In this document: positions 20,688 through 31,100 of the stretch, piece by piece | Position numbering within the stretch: position 1 is the stretch's first letter | Layout of the letters: each line of letters opens with the position of its first letter | Assembly: GCF_000739695.1 (NCBI RefSeq) | Contig: NZ_BBIO01000017.1 | Coordinates: forward strand, 22,744-86,743 | DNA: 64,000 nucleotides | DNA from: Tepidicaulis marinus | Lineage (GTDB): Bacteria; Pseudomonadota; Alphaproteobacteria; Parvibaculales; Parvibaculaceae | Reading direction: 5' to 3' | Position numbers and translations under genes: made by a program | Notes under the pieces: model-generated | What the model saw: the letters and a program-made list of their open reading frames with translations, nothing else | What the model was told of the DNA's origin: nothing | The model's database searches: none

Positions 20688-20746
20688 GATCTCTCCCTTG
20701 AGCTCAGCTTAGCGGGCGCGGGCACCGGCAGGAAGAGAGGCGGCCA

Positions 20747-20773
20747 AAAGAAAAGGGACGGCCAAGCCGTCCC
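20747..20773 (-). terminator. rho-independent terminator of the ferredoxin operon
   Basis: Read on the minus strand, GGGACGGC-TTG-GCCGTCCC (20773-20755) is followed by TTTTCTTTT. It lies 27 bp after the ferredoxin stop: an eight-pair GC stem with a three-base loop, a strong signal. Confidence 0.8.
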
Positions 20774-20799
20774 TCATCCAAACCGTGAACTTTCAGGTC

Positions 20800-21120
20800 T
20801 CAGTGCTGGGAGGCGGGCATGGAGACCCGGATACCCTCCAGCGCGTCCGTCACCTCGATCTGGCAGGCAAGGCGCGAGTTCTCTTTGCTGTGGTCGCAGA
20901 AGTCGAGCATGGTCTCTTCCATGTCTTCTTTTTCCGGCAGCTTCGCCGCCCATTCTTCCGGCACATAGATCATGCAAGTCGCGCAGGCGCAGGCGCCGCC
21001 GCAATCCGCGTCGATGCCGGGAACGAGATGTTTCGTGGCCGCTTCCATGAGGTTGGTGCCGTTTTCCGCATCCACTTCATGTTCGGTGCCGTCATGCTCG
21101 ATGAAAACAACCTTGGTCAT
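20800..21120 (-). CDS. 2Fe-2S ferredoxin (adrenodoxin/putidaredoxin type)
   Basis: A 106-residue vertebrate-type ferredoxin. Cluster ligands are in DCGGACACATCMIYV (three Cys) and RLACQIEV (fourth Cys). The acidic surface helix EKEDMEETMLDF is typical of partners of P450s and other monooxygenases. It lies 70 bp downstream of the ferredoxin reductase gene on the same strand and ends at a strong terminator, so the two form an electron transfer chain from NAD(P)H. No P450 or oxygenase gene is in the window, so the final acceptor is elsewhere. Confidence 0.93.
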   Translation of the reverse strand: MTKVVFIEHDGTEHEVDAENGTNLMEAATKHLVPGIDADCGGACACATCMIYVPEEWAAKLPEKEDMEETMLDFCDHSKENSRLACQIEVTDALEGIRVSMPASQH

Positions 21121-21190
21121 AGATACTCCGTCTTCAGATGTCTGCCCCAGTGGGTGTTGAAGGGCAGCTCCCGTTAAGGCCGCGCGGCGT

Positions 21191-22423
21191 TCATGTCGCG
21201 TAGGCGGCCATTTCCTTCATATTGATGCTTTCGTCCCTCAGCTTCTCCGCCGGGATGGAAACGCCCTTGGCGATGAGCTGTTTGGACATCATGAATTCCG
21301 GCGCGCGGTTGATCGCATCGACGGCGATGAGCCGGCCTTCCTTCAGATAAAAGACCGCGAAAGAGCGCCCCTCATCCGGATTGCCGCGCACAACGGCCTG
21401 ATCATAGCCGGCGGACAGCCCGACGATCTGAAGTTTCAGATCGTATTGATCGGACCAGAACCAGGGGATCTGTGCGTAAGGCTTTTCCTTGCCGCAAATG
21501 GCCGCCGCTGCCGTTTTTGCCTGCTCGAGCGCGTTATGCACGCTTTCAAGGCGCAGCCTTTCACCCAAAAGCGGATTGGGATGGTTCGTGCAATCGCCTG
21601 CCGCATAAATATCGGGATCGGAGGTGCGGCAGCATTCATCGACCGCAATGCCGTTTTCCACCTTGAGATTGGCTTCAACGGCAAGTTCCACATTGGGCAG
21701 AATGCCGACGCCGACCACCACGAAATCCGCCTCATGGGCGGTCCCGTCGGCGCAGGTGACTTTCGTGAGCTGGCCGTTCTTGCCTTCAAAGCCCGAGACG
21801 GCGGCACCCGTGACGATCTTCACGCCTTCTTCTCTATGCACGCGCTCGTAAAAGCGCGAGACGATGGGATCGACCACGCGGGCCATGACCATGGGCGCCA
21901 TTTCCAGCACGGTGACATCGATGCCGTGTTTGGCGGCAACAGCGGCCACTTCAAGGCCGATATAGCCGCCGCCGACAATGACGCATTTGCCGCCCTTGTT
22001 GAAATAGGATTGGATGCCTTCGACATCGCCGACATTGCGCAGGTAAAAAACGCCCTCAAGGTCGAAGCCCGGCAGGTTGAGCTCGCGCGCGCGGCTGCCT
22101 GTCGTCAAAAGCAGTTTGGAATAGGTGAGCGTTTCGCCTTTATCCGTGTGAACGGTCTTGGCGTTGCGGTCGATTTCCGTCACCCGCGTGCCGAGCTTCA
22201 CGGTGACATTTTCTTTTTCGTAGAATTCCGGCGGTTTGAAATAAACCCGGTCGATGCCGATTTCCCCGGCAAGGAATTTCTTGGAAAGCGGCGGGCGCTG
22301 ATAGGGGATGTAGGGCTCGTTGCCGATCATCGTGATCGCGCCCTCATAGCCTTCCTGGCGCAGGCTCGCCGCCGCCTGTCCGGCCGCATGGCCCGCGCCC
22401 ACAATCACCACATGATCGCTCAT
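21191..22423 (-). CDS. NAD(P)H:ferredoxin reductase (FAD-dependent)
   Basis: A 410-residue FAD/NAD(P)-binding reductase like putidaredoxin and rhodocoxin reductases. The N-terminal FAD fold is VVIVGAGHAAGQAAASLRQE, followed by PYQRPPLSKKFL, which is highly characteristic. The NAD(P)-binding fold is KCVIVGGGYIGLEVAAVAAK (about 145-165), and YAAGDCTNHPN binds FAD near residue 280. It reduces the ferredoxin encoded just downstream. The next gene to the right is transcribed divergently, leaving a 288-bp promoter region. Confidence 0.93.
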   Translation of the reverse strand: MSDHVVIVGAGHAAGQAAASLRQEGYEGAITMIGNEPYIPYQRPPLSKKFLAGEIGIDRVYFKPPEFYEKENVTVKLGTRVTEIDRNAKTVHTDKGETLTYSKLLLTTGSRARELNLPGFDLEGVFYLRNVGDVEGIQSYFNKGGKCVIVGGGYIGLEVAAVAAKHGIDVTVLEMAPMVMARVVDPIVSRFYERVHREEGVKIVTGAAVSGFEGKNGQLTKVTCADGTAHEADFVVVGVGILPNVELAVEANLKVENGIAVDECCRTSDPDIYAAGDCTNHPNPLLGERLRLESVHNALEQAKTAAAAICGKEKPYAQIPWFWSDQYDLKLQIVGLSAGYDQAVVRGNPDEGRSFAVFYLKEGRLIAVDAINRAPEFMMSKQLIAKGVSIPAEKLRDESINMKEMAAYAT

Positions 22424-22711
22424 TGCCGCTCGCTCCCTTTCCGGCGCCTTTTGAGGCTGCCCATGACGTTCCTACCCCGGTTTTCTTGCGATTCTTCTAA
22501 AAGTGACGGGGGCGTCATGTTTTGTGTCCGTAACATGCCGCCTCCCCCCGCCCAAATCAACCCCAGAGTCGCCGGGAGAAATGCAGCGGGGGTCGCAATG
22601 CGGAGTTCCCCAACGCATTCTAACGCGCATCGGCCGGAAAGGCCCGTAAAAGTGCGGTTTGCGCGGGCACATCCGGTTGTGGGCGCTTATGGGGCAGCGT
22701 AAAACGGAGCC

Positions 22712-23239
22712 ATGATGGATGAGCAGGTGATTCTGCCCGATATGACAGGCGCTTATGAGGCGGTACTGCCGGACGAGGCGGCCACCAGGGCGCTCGGCCG
22801 CGCGCTGGCGGGGCTCGTAGAGCCGGGCGATCTCATTGCGCTCTGGGGGGACCTGGGCATGGGTAAATCCGTGCTGGCCCGCGCGCTCATTCAGGAAGCC
22901 CAGCGCCTGGCAGGCGGACAGGTAGAAGACGTGCCGAGCCCGACCTTCACCCTCGTCCAGACTTATGAGGCAGGCGGTCTCAGCCTTGCCCATTTCGACC
23001 TTTACCGGATCGGCGCGCCGGAAGAGATTTACGAGCTCGGCCTCGATGAGGCGCTGGAAACGGGCGCCGCGCTCATCGAATGGCCGGGACGGCTCGAAGA
23101 TCTGCTGCCTGAAGAAAGGCTCGACATCCTGATCGAAGAACGGGACAAGGAACGGGCCGCGCGCCTGAAAGGGCCGGCGCGGCTGATCGAAGGGGTGCGC
23201 GCCGCGCTTCGGCAAAAACGACCCGCAGGAGAAAAATAA
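22712..23239 (+). CDS. tsaE: tRNA threonylcarbamoyladenosine biosynthesis ATPase TsaE
   Basis: A 175-residue TsaE/YjeE ATPase needed for the t6A37 modification of ANN-decoding tRNAs, with TsaB and TsaD. It has a P-loop GDLGMGKSVLARALIQ (about 48-63), the family motif SPTFTLVQTYE, then HFDLYRI and IEWPGRL. It begins an operon-like series tsaE, amgK, murU, addB, addA, spaced 2-25 bp or overlapping. In related genomes divL lies immediately upstream; here about 6 kb intervene. Confidence 0.95.
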   Translation: MMDEQVILPDMTGAYEAVLPDEAATRALGRALAGLVEPGDLIALWGDLGMGKSVLARALIQEAQRLAGGQVEDVPSPTFTLVQTYEAGGLSLAHFDLYRIGAPEEIYELGLDEALETGAALIEWPGRLEDLLPEERLDILIEERDKERAARLKGPARLIEGVRAALRQKRPAGEK

Positions 23240-23241
23240 AA

Positions 23242-24354
23242 ATGAGTAAGGAGCGGGAAAAGAAGATCGCGGCTTTCCTGAATAAAGCCGGTTGGGGCCG
23301 GGCCGCTCGCGCGCCGCTCGCAGGCGATGCCTCGACCCGCGCCTATGAGCGCCTTTCGGGCCCTGAAGGGCCCGCCGTGCTGATGAACGCTCCGGCAGGC
23401 CCCGACGGGCCGCCGCTGGAAGGCAGCCGCAAAGCCTATTCCGCCATTGCCCATCTGGCAGAAGATTGCCGCCCTTTCGTCGCGGTGGGCGAGCACTTGC
23501 GCGCGCTCGGTCTTTCCGCCCCGCGCCTTTTGGCTCATGACATGGAAGCAGGGCTTCTGCTTCTGGAAGATCTCGGCGATGACCTTTACGGGAAAGCCAT
23601 TGAAACGGGCAAAGCGGGCGATGGCACGCGACTCGATGAGCTTTACCGCGCCGCCATCGACGCGCTTCTTCTGCTGCATCAGGCAAGTACGCCCGCTGCC
23701 TTGCCGCTGCCGGGTGGCAGCACTTACAAAGTGCCCTCTTACGATGACGCCGCGCTTGCCATCGAAACCGAGCTTCTGACCGACTGGTATATCCCGGTGA
23801 AAAAAGGCACGGCGCTGGCAGCGGAGGAAAAAGACATCTACCGCGGGCTTTGGAAAAAGCTTTTCCCGAAAGCTGTAATCGGCGCGCCCGTTCTGGTGCT
23901 GCGCGATTATCACTCGCCCAACCTGCTTTGGCTCGGAGAAAGAGAAGGCGCGGCAAGGGCCGGCATGCTCGATTATCAGGACGCGCAGGCGGGCTCGCGC
24001 GCCTATGATCTTGTCTCGCTTCTGCAGGATGCGCGCAAAGACGTGCCCGAGGCGCGCGAAGAGGAGATGCTTGCCTATTACATCGATCGGGCGGGCAAAG
24101 CCGACACCAGCTTCGATGAAGAAGCTTTCCGCGCCGCCTATGCGGTGCTGGGCGCGCAGCGCAATGCCAAGATCATGGGGATTTTCGTCCGGCTTTGGAG
24201 AAGGGACGGCAAGCCCGGTTACCTCGCCCATTTGCCGCGCGTTTCCGCTTATCTCGAGCGGGATTTGCGCCATCCGGTCTTGAGCGAGATGAAGGCCTGG
24301 CTCGACACGCATGTGCCCGCGGCGCTGCGGAAAGAAATTCTGCAGGCGGAGTAA
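23242..24354 (+). CDS. amgK: anomeric N-acetylmuramate/N-acetylglucosamine kinase AmgK
   Basis: A 370-residue aminoglycoside-phosphotransferase-fold kinase. The catalytic loop reads LRDYHSPNLLWL and the metal-binding Asp follows in MLDYQDAQAGSRAYDLVSLL. It starts 2 bp after tsaE and is followed 3 bp later by the uridylyltransferase gene. That pairing identifies the cell-wall recycling route, in which AmgK makes MurNAc-1-phosphate and MurU activates it to UDP-MurNAc, bypassing de novo synthesis. Kinase activity on amino sugars is inferred from this context. Confidence 0.88.
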   Translation: MSKEREKKIAAFLNKAGWGRAARAPLAGDASTRAYERLSGPEGPAVLMNAPAGPDGPPLEGSRKAYSAIAHLAEDCRPFVAVGEHLRALGLSAPRLLAHDMEAGLLLLEDLGDDLYGKAIETGKAGDGTRLDELYRAAIDALLLLHQASTPAALPLPGGSTYKVPSYDDAALAIETELLTDWYIPVKKGTALAAEEKDIYRGLWKKLFPKAVIGAPVLVLRDYHSPNLLWLGEREGAARAGMLDYQDAQAGSRAYDLVSLLQDARKDVPEAREEEMLAYYIDRAGKADTSFDEEAFRAAYAVLGAQRNAKIMGIFVRLWRRDGKPGYLAHLPRVSAYLERDLRHPVLSEMKAWLDTHVPAALRKEILQAE

Positions 24355-24357
24355 GAG

Positions 24358-25071
24358 ATGAGCGACATCAGCCGCGCGATGATCATGGCGGCGGGCATGG
24401 GAAATCGCATGCGCCCGCTTACCGACAAAATGCCGAAACCGCTCGTGCCCTTTCTCGGCAAGCCGCTGATCGACCATGCGCTGGATAAGCTCGCTGCCGC
24501 TGGGGTGAGCGACGTCATCGTCAATCTTCACTATAAAGCGGAAATGCTGGAAGCCCATTTGAAAGGGCGCGCCTGCCCGCGCATTCATTTTTCGGATGAA
24601 CGGGACAAGCTGCTCGACACGGGCGGGGGGCTTAAAAAAGCCCGCCCACTGCTGGGTGAGGCGCCCATCTTCGTCATGAATTCCGACACGGTCTGGGCCG
24701 AAGGCCTGAGCCCCATCTTGGGCCGGATGAAAGCCTTTTGGGATGCGGAAAAGATGGACGCGCTCTTGATGATGGCGCCCGCCGTCACCACGATCGGCGA
24801 GTGCCGGCGCGGCGATTTTATGATGGACGGGCTTGGCCGGCTGACGCGGCGGCGCGAGGCCCATGTCGCGCCTTTCATGTTTGCGGGCGTGCAGATTTTC
24901 CATCCCCGCCTTTTGGAGGGCGCGCCGGAAGGGGCCTTCTCCACCAATCTGCTCTGGGACAAGGCGGCGGAAGAGGGCCGTCTCTTCGGCCTGCGCCTCG
25001 ATGGGGTATGGATGCATGTCGGCACGCCCGGCGATCTTGCCGAGGCCGAAGCCTTCATGCGCGACCTTTAG
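24358..25071 (+). CDS. murU: N-acetylmuramate alpha-1-phosphate uridylyltransferase MurU
   Basis: A 237-residue nucleotidyltransferase with the signature MIMAAGMGNRMRPLTDKMPK near the N-terminus, VMNSDTVWAE for the metal-binding Asp, and HVGTPGDLAEAE at the C-terminus. It transfers UMP from UTP to MurNAc-1-phosphate in peptidoglycan recycling. The length and the adjacent amgK fit MurU. A different sugar-phosphate nucleotidyltransferase could share these motifs, but the gene order argues against it. Confidence 0.9.
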   Translation: MSDISRAMIMAAGMGNRMRPLTDKMPKPLVPFLGKPLIDHALDKLAAAGVSDVIVNLHYKAEMLEAHLKGRACPRIHFSDERDKLLDTGGGLKKARPLLGEAPIFVMNSDTVWAEGLSPILGRMKAFWDAEKMDALLMMAPAVTTIGECRRGDFMMDGLGRLTRRREAHVAPFMFAGVQIFHPRLLEGAPEGAFSTNLLWDKAAEEGRLFGLRLDGVWMHVGTPGDLAEAEAFMRDL

Positions 25072-25095
25072 GCCCGTCCGCGCTAGACTGGCATC

Positions 25096-28000
25096 ATGGC
25101 ACCTTCATCCCGCAAAGCCGCGCCCGCTCTTTTCACGATGCCCTCCGGGCTCGCCTTTGCCGATGTGATGGCGCGGGCCCTGAGCGAGGATGCATCGCTC
25201 GGCGGGCGCTTTGACGGGGCGGCGCTTGCCGACATCACGATCCTCTTGCCGACGCGGCGCGCGGTGCGCACGCTTTCGGAAGCCTTTCTGCGCCAGTCGG
25301 GTGGGCGGGCGATGATCCTGCCATCCATCCGTCCCATGGGCGATGTCGATGAAGAAGAAATGCTGCTCGATCCGGGCTTCAGCTTCCGCGAGGAAGGCGC
25401 CGCCTTCGGCGCCGAGCTGCCGCCTGCCATGGAAAGCCTCTCACGGCAGATCGTACTCACGAAACTCATCAATGCCTGGGGGGAGGTGAACCCCGATGCA
25501 GGCGCGATGAGCGCAGGCCAGGCGGCGGCGCTCGCAGGCGATCTTGGCCGCTTTCTCGATGCGGTGGAAACCGAAGGCGTGGAGCTTTCCGCGCTGCAGG
25601 ATCTCGTGCCCGGCGATTATGCGCAGAACTGGCAGATCACGCTCGAGTTTCTGCAAATCATCACCCGCTACTGGCCGGATATTCTCGCCGACAAAGGGCT
25701 GATCGATCCGGCCCGCCGGCGCACCTTGCTGCTCGAAGCGCAGGCTGCGGCCTGGGCCGCAAAGCCGCCGCAAGGCCCGGTTATTGCAGCAGGTTCCACG
25801 GGCTCGGTGCCTGCGTCTGCCAAACTTCTCTCCGTTATTGCGGGCCTGCCGCAAGGGGCGGTGGTGCTGCCGGGGCTCGATCTTGACCTGGCACCGGAGG
25901 CCTGGGAGGCGGTCGGCGAATCTCATCCTCAATTCGGCATGAAGCAATTGCTTGAGCGCCTTGGCGCGGGCCGGGACGATGTGGCGCTCTGGCCGGGCGC
26001 GCAAACCGCCGCCGCTGAGAAAAACGCTGCAAGGGCCCGGCTCTTGAACGAAGCTTTGCGCCCCGCCGAGGCAACGGATGGTTGGCGCGCCGTGCTGGCG
26101 GCCGAGGGCAAAGACATAGCGGGCGCGCTTGAGGGGCTGCACCTCATCGAAGCGGCGAATGCGCGCGAGGAGGCGCTTGCCATTGCGCTTATCCTGCGCT
26201 CGGTGCTGGAAGAAAAAGAAAAGACGGCGGCGCTCGTCACCCCGGACCGCTCCCTTGCCCGGCGCGTTGCTGCCGAGCTTGCCCGCTGGGGCATCGAAGT
26301 GGACGATTCCTCCGGTGTGCCATTGGCAGAAACGCCGGTCTTTATTTTCCTCCGCTTGCTGCTCGAGGCGGTGGAAGAAGACTTCGCGCCGGTGCCGCTT
26401 CTCTCGCTCCTCAAACACCCCCTTGCCGCAGCGGGCATGGCGCCCGGCGATTTCCGCGCCGATGTGCGCCGCCTTGAACGCGCGCTCCTGCGCGGCCCCC
26501 GCCCGGCGCCGGGGCTTGAGGGGCTGGAGCTTGCGTTGAACGCATACGAAGAAGAACGCAAGCGGGACGAGCCGCGCCTGCGCGCGCTCATTGCCCAGTT
26601 GAAAGAAGCCACCGCGCCGCTTTTGCAGCTTCCGCTTTTTGAAAAACAGGAGGCGGGCGCGCTCCTGAGCGCGTTTCTTGGAGCAGCAGAGGCTTTGGCC
26701 GCGCGCGATGAAGTAGAAGGCGCGGCCCGGCTTTGGGCCGGGGATGACGGGGAAGCAGCCGCCGCCTTTTTTGCCGCGCTGATGGAAGCGGCGAACGAAG
26801 CCCCCGCCCTTGCGCCTGCGGGCCTGCGCGCTTTCATGGAAAGCCTGGCGCTTGGGCGTGTGGTGCGTCCGCGCTTCGGGCGCCATCCCCGCCTCATGAT
26901 CCTCGGGCCCTTGGAAGCGCGTCTTCAGCAGGCGGACTGTCTTATTCTCGGCGGGCTCAATGAAGGGGTGTGGCCGGCAGAAACGAAAGTCGATCCCTGG
27001 CTCAGCCGGCCCATGCGCCGCAATCTCGGTCTTTATTCGCCCGAACGGCGGATCGGCCTTTCCGCTCATGACTTTGTGCAGGCCGCTGCCTGTCCGCGGG
27101 TTTTTCTGACGCGGGCGCTGAAAGTGGAAGGCGCGCCCGCCGTTCCCTCGCGCTGGCTCTTGCGGCTTGAAAGTTTTCTGAAAGGCGCCGGGATAGACGG
27201 ATTGCCGCTTGCACAGAAGTGGACGCATTGGGCCCGGGAAATCGATGTGCCATCCGCCCGCCAGGCGGCATTGCCGCCGCGCCCGGCGCCGCCGCTTCAT
27301 GCAAGGCCCGATAGGCTCTCGGTGACGGATGTGGAAACCCTCATCCGCGATCCTTATGCCTTTTATGCACGCCGTGTTCTGGGGCTGAAAGCGCTCGATG
27401 CCATCGACGATTTTGCGCCCGCGCGGGACAGAGGCATCCTCATTCACCGCGCGCTCGACACATTCGTGAAGCGCTATCCCGAAACCCTGCCGGAGAATAT
27501 CGAAGAGGTGCTTCTGGAAATCGGCGAGGAAGTTTTCGCCGATGCGCCGGACAGGCCCGAGGTCATTGCCTTCTGGCAGCCGCGTTATGAGCAGATCGCC
27601 CGCTTTCTTGCCTCGGCGGAACCTGAATTGCGGCAGGATGTGCTCAAGGCTTATGGCGAGATCGAAGGCATGCTGGAAATCGGCGGGCTGAAACGGCCCG
27701 TCAGTCTTCATGCCCGCGCCGACCGGATCGATGTGAAGCGCTCCGGCGCGCTTCACATCATGGATTACAAGACGGGCGGCGTGCCGAGCGCGGCGCAAGT
27801 GGAAAGCGGGCTTTCCCCGCAGCTTTCCCTTGAAGCGGCCATGGCCGAAGCGGGCGGCTTCGAAAACGTTCCGAAAGGCCCTGTGGAAACGCTCACCTAT
27901 CTGCATCTGGCGGGCGGCGAGCAGGGCGGGGCAGTGAAAAAGATCACCGAAGAAGGCAGTCGCTTGGCTGCGGAGGCGCTGGGCGGGCTCAAGGGTTTGC

Positions 28001-28134
28001 TGGCCTCTTACGAAAACGAAAGCCTGCCTTATCTCTCCCGCCCCCGCGTGCAATTTATCGGGCGCTATAGCGATTACGATCATCTGGCGCGGGTGAAAGA
28101 ATGGTCCGCCTCGGATGGGGAGGAGGGCGCATGA
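25096..28134 (+). CDS. addB: double-strand break repair protein AddB
   Basis: A 1012-residue subunit of the AddAB helicase-nuclease of the alphaproteobacterial type. The N-terminal half resembles an inactivated UvrD-like helicase (ILLPTRRAVRTL; no good Walker A). GGLNEGVWPAETKVDPWLSR is characteristic of AddB/RexB proteins. The C-terminal RecB-like nuclease motif is HARADRIDVKRSGALHIMDY, followed by KTGG. No Fe-S cysteine set is seen, unlike in Bacillus AddB. It overlaps addA by 4 bases (ATGA), so the two are translationally coupled. Confidence 0.93.
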   Translation: MAPSSRKAAPALFTMPSGLAFADVMARALSEDASLGGRFDGAALADITILLPTRRAVRTLSEAFLRQSGGRAMILPSIRPMGDVDEEEMLLDPGFSFREEGAAFGAELPPAMESLSRQIVLTKLINAWGEVNPDAGAMSAGQAAALAGDLGRFLDAVETEGVELSALQDLVPGDYAQNWQITLEFLQIITRYWPDILADKGLIDPARRRTLLLEAQAAAWAAKPPQGPVIAAGSTGSVPASAKLLSVIAGLPQGAVVLPGLDLDLAPEAWEAVGESHPQFGMKQLLERLGAGRDDVALWPGAQTAAAEKNAARARLLNEALRPAEATDGWRAVLAAEGKDIAGALEGLHLIEAANAREEALAIALILRSVLEEKEKTAALVTPDRSLARRVAAELARWGIEVDDSSGVPLAETPVFIFLRLLLEAVEEDFAPVPLLSLLKHPLAAAGMAPGDFRADVRRLERALLRGPRPAPGLEGLELALNAYEEERKRDEPRLRALIAQLKEATAPLLQLPLFEKQEAGALLSAFLGAAEALAARDEVEGAARLWAGDDGEAAAAFFAALMEAANEAPALAPAGLRAFMESLALGRVVRPRFGRHPRLMILGPLEARLQQADCLILGGLNEGVWPAETKVDPWLSRPMRRNLGLYSPERRIGLSAHDFVQAAACPRVFLTRALKVEGAPAVPSRWLLRLESFLKGAGIDGLPLAQKWTHWAREIDVPSARQAALPPRPAPPLHARPDRLSVTDVETLIRDPYAFYARRVLGLKALDAIDDFAPARDRGILIHRALDTFVKRYPETLPENIEEVLLEIGEEVFADAPDRPEVIAFWQPRYEQIARFLASAEPELRQDVLKAYGEIEGMLEIGGLKRPVSLHARADRIDVKRSGALHIMDYKTGGVPSAAQVESGLSPQLSLEAAMAEAGGFENVPKGPVETLTYLHLAGGEQGGAVKKITEEGSRLAAEALGGLKGLLASYENESLPYLSRPRVQFIGRYSDYDHLARVKEWSASDGEEGA

Positions 28135-31100
28135 GCGGGATGAACCGGTTTGCCCAGACGCTGGAAGACCAGCGCCGCGCTGCAGATCCCGCTGCCTCCG
28201 TCTGGGTGTCGGCGAATGCCGGGGCGGGCAAGACCCATGTGCTCATCAACCGCGTCATCCGTCTCCTCTTAAGCGGCACGCCGCCCGAACGCATCCTGTG
28301 CCTGACCTTCACCAAAGCGGCGGCCTCTGAAATGGCGGCCCGGCTTTACCGCGAGCTCGGCTCCTGGGCGGTTCTGGAAGACGGCGCGCTTGCGCAAAAG
28401 ATCGAGGCGCTCGATGGCGGCGGGGCCACTCCGGCGCGCCTTAAGGCCGCGCGGCTTTTATTTGCGCGCGCCATCGAGACGCCGGGCGGGCTTAAAATTC
28501 AGACCATCCATGCCTTTTGCGAGCGCCTGCTTGGCCGCTTTCCGCTGGAAGCGGGCGTGCCGCCCCATTTTGACATTCTGGATGAGCGCGCGACGGATGA
28601 ATATATGGCTGAAGCGCAGCATGCGCTTTTGGAAGAGATCGGCGAGGACGATCTTGCAGGCCATGAAACGCCGCTGACCTTGGCGCTCTCTCATGTCAGC
28701 CGCGTTGCCGGCGAATTCGGTTTCGAAACGCTCTTCAAAGCGATTGTCGGCGAGCGCGGCCGTATCCACCGTTTCCTGGAGCGGGCAGGCGGGCTCGAAG
28801 CGGCCATTGAGCAGCTGCGCGTGGCGCTCGGCGTCAAAGAAGGGGTGAGTGAGAGGGGTCTTATTGCGGATGCGCTCTCGCGCGTGCCGCGCGCGCGGAT
28901 TGGCGAGGCGGCAGACGTGCTTGCCGGCGGCACGGTGACGGACCAGAAGAAAGAAGCCATCTTCCGCGCCTTCCTTGCCGAGCGGGACGAAGCGGCGGCC
29001 TTTTCGCTTTATTGCAGCGCGTTTTTGAAGGCGACGGACGGCGAGCCTTTCAAAGACCTGATGACGAAGAAGCTGCGCGAGGCGAACGGCGCGCTTGAAG
29101 AAGAACTGCGCGCCGAGCAATCGCGTATCCATGATCTAACCTTGGCGCTGAACGCGGTGCGCGTGGCCGAGGCGAGCGAGGCGATGCTCCGGCTCGGCGA
29201 TGCGCTGCTTGCCTCTTACGAAAGCATCAAGCGCATATATGCGCGGCTCGATTATGAGGACCTCATCGAGCGGGCGCGGGCCTTGCTGACGAACCGGCAG
29301 ATGACGGCCTGGGTGCTTTATAAACTCGATGGCGGGCTCGACCATATTCTCGTCGATGAAGCGCAGGACACGAGCCCGGCGCAATGGGAAGTGATCGCGG
29401 CCCTTGCCGATGAGTTTATGTCGGGCAGCGGCGCGCGTGAGACGGTGCGGACCGTCTTTGCAGTGGGCGATGAGAAACAGTCCATCTATTCCTTTCAGGG
29501 CGCCGCGCCCGAAAAATTCTCCGCCATGCGCGCCTATTTCGAAAAGCGCGTGAAGGAAGCCGAAGGCACCTGGTCGCCGGTGCATCTGCTTCTTTCTTTC
29601 CGTTCCGTGCCGGAAGTTTTGAACGCGGTCGATCTCGTCTTTAAAGGCGAGGCGGCGCGGGCGGGCCTGAGCGCGGAAGACGATCCCGTCGCTCATTATG
29701 CCCGCCGCGAGGAAGAAGGCGGTCTTGTCGAGCTTTGGCCGCTGGAAGAACCGGAAGAGGAGGAAGAGGAAAATCCCTGGGATGCGCCGCTCGATTATCC
29801 GACAGGCTCGAGCCCGCGCGCCCGGCTTGCCGCGCGCATTGCCGATCAGGTGGCCGAATGGCTTCAAAACGGCGAGCGGCTGCACGCCAACGGCCGGAAA
29901 ATTAAGCCCGGCGACATTATGGTGCTGGTGCGCCGGCGCGATCTCTTCGTCGAGGAAATGATCCGGGCCTTGAAAGCGCGCGCCATTCCCGTTGCCGGCG
30001 CCGACCGGATGATGCTGGCCGAGCAGATCGCGGTGATGGACCTTCTCTCCCTCGGCCGTTTCGCGCTTTTGCCCGAAGACGATCTAACGCTTGCCGAAGT
30101 GCTCAAAAGCCCGCTTATCGGTTTCAGCGAGGAAGAGCTTTTCGATCTGGCATACGGGCGCACGGTCTCGCTCTGGGGGGCGCTCATCAAGCGCGCCGAA
30201 GAAAAGCCCGTCTTTGCCAAGGCCTATGCTTATCTTTCCCATGTGCTGGCCGAAGCCGACCAGCGCCGCCCCTACGAGTTTTATGCGCGCCGGCTGATCG
30301 GCGAGCGGGGGCGGGAAAAACTTCTCGCCCGGCTCGGCGAGGATGTGAACGATCCCGTCGATGAATTTCTTTCGCTCGCCCTCCAATATGAGCAGGGCCA
30401 TGCAGGCGCGCTGCAAGGCTTTTTGCACTGGATCGAAACCGGCCATGTGCAGATCAAGCGCGATCTCGATCAGGGCGCGAATGAAGTGCGGGTGATGACG
30501 GTGCATGGGGCAAAGGGGCTGGAGGCGCCCATCGTCTTTTTGCCGGATACTTGCGCGGTGCCCGCCGCCCGTTTCGATCCGGTGCTGCTGCCCGCTCAGC
30601 ATCGGGGCGAGGACTTGCCGCTCTGGCCGGTGCGCAAGGCAAATGACGAGGCCTTGGCCGGCGCGGCGCGCGAAAAGGCCCGCGCGCTGCAGGGTGAGGA
30701 ATATAGGCGCCTCCTTTATGTGGCGATGACGCGCGCCCGCGACCGGCTTTACGTCTGCGGGCATAAAGGCGCGAAGAAACTCCCCGATGCCTGCTGGTAT
30801 GCGCTGATCCAAGAGGGGTTGAAAGACGCGCTTGAGCCGGTGGAAACGCCGCGCGGCACCGTCTGGCGCAAGGAGGGCAAGCGCGCCGCCCCCGCCGGGG
30901 ATAGCGTGACGGCTGAGGCGCTGCCGCCGCTGCCCGCCTGGGCGCATCAGCCCGCGCCCGAAGAAGCCGTGCCGCCCCGGCCCCTTGCCCCCTCGCGCTT
31001 TGAAGGGGAGGCGGGCGCCGAGCCGCCGGTTCTCTCTCCTTTGGGCGGGGACACGCAAAAAAGGTTCAAGCGCGGGCGCATCATTCACCGCCTGCTCGAA

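Noticed and set aside
22516..22537. CATGTT/AACATG inverted repeat in the gap before tsaE
   Set aside because: A six-base stem with a ten-base loop is expected by chance in 288 bp, and it has no placement relative to a recognisable promoter.
23029..28083. Very long open frames on the minus strand (662 and 880 codons) opposite tsaE-amgK-murU and addB
   Set aside because: They are antisense to genes with clear motifs and good spacing. Their translations are rich in Arg, His and Pro with no recognisable domain, as expected for shadow frames in high-GC DNA.
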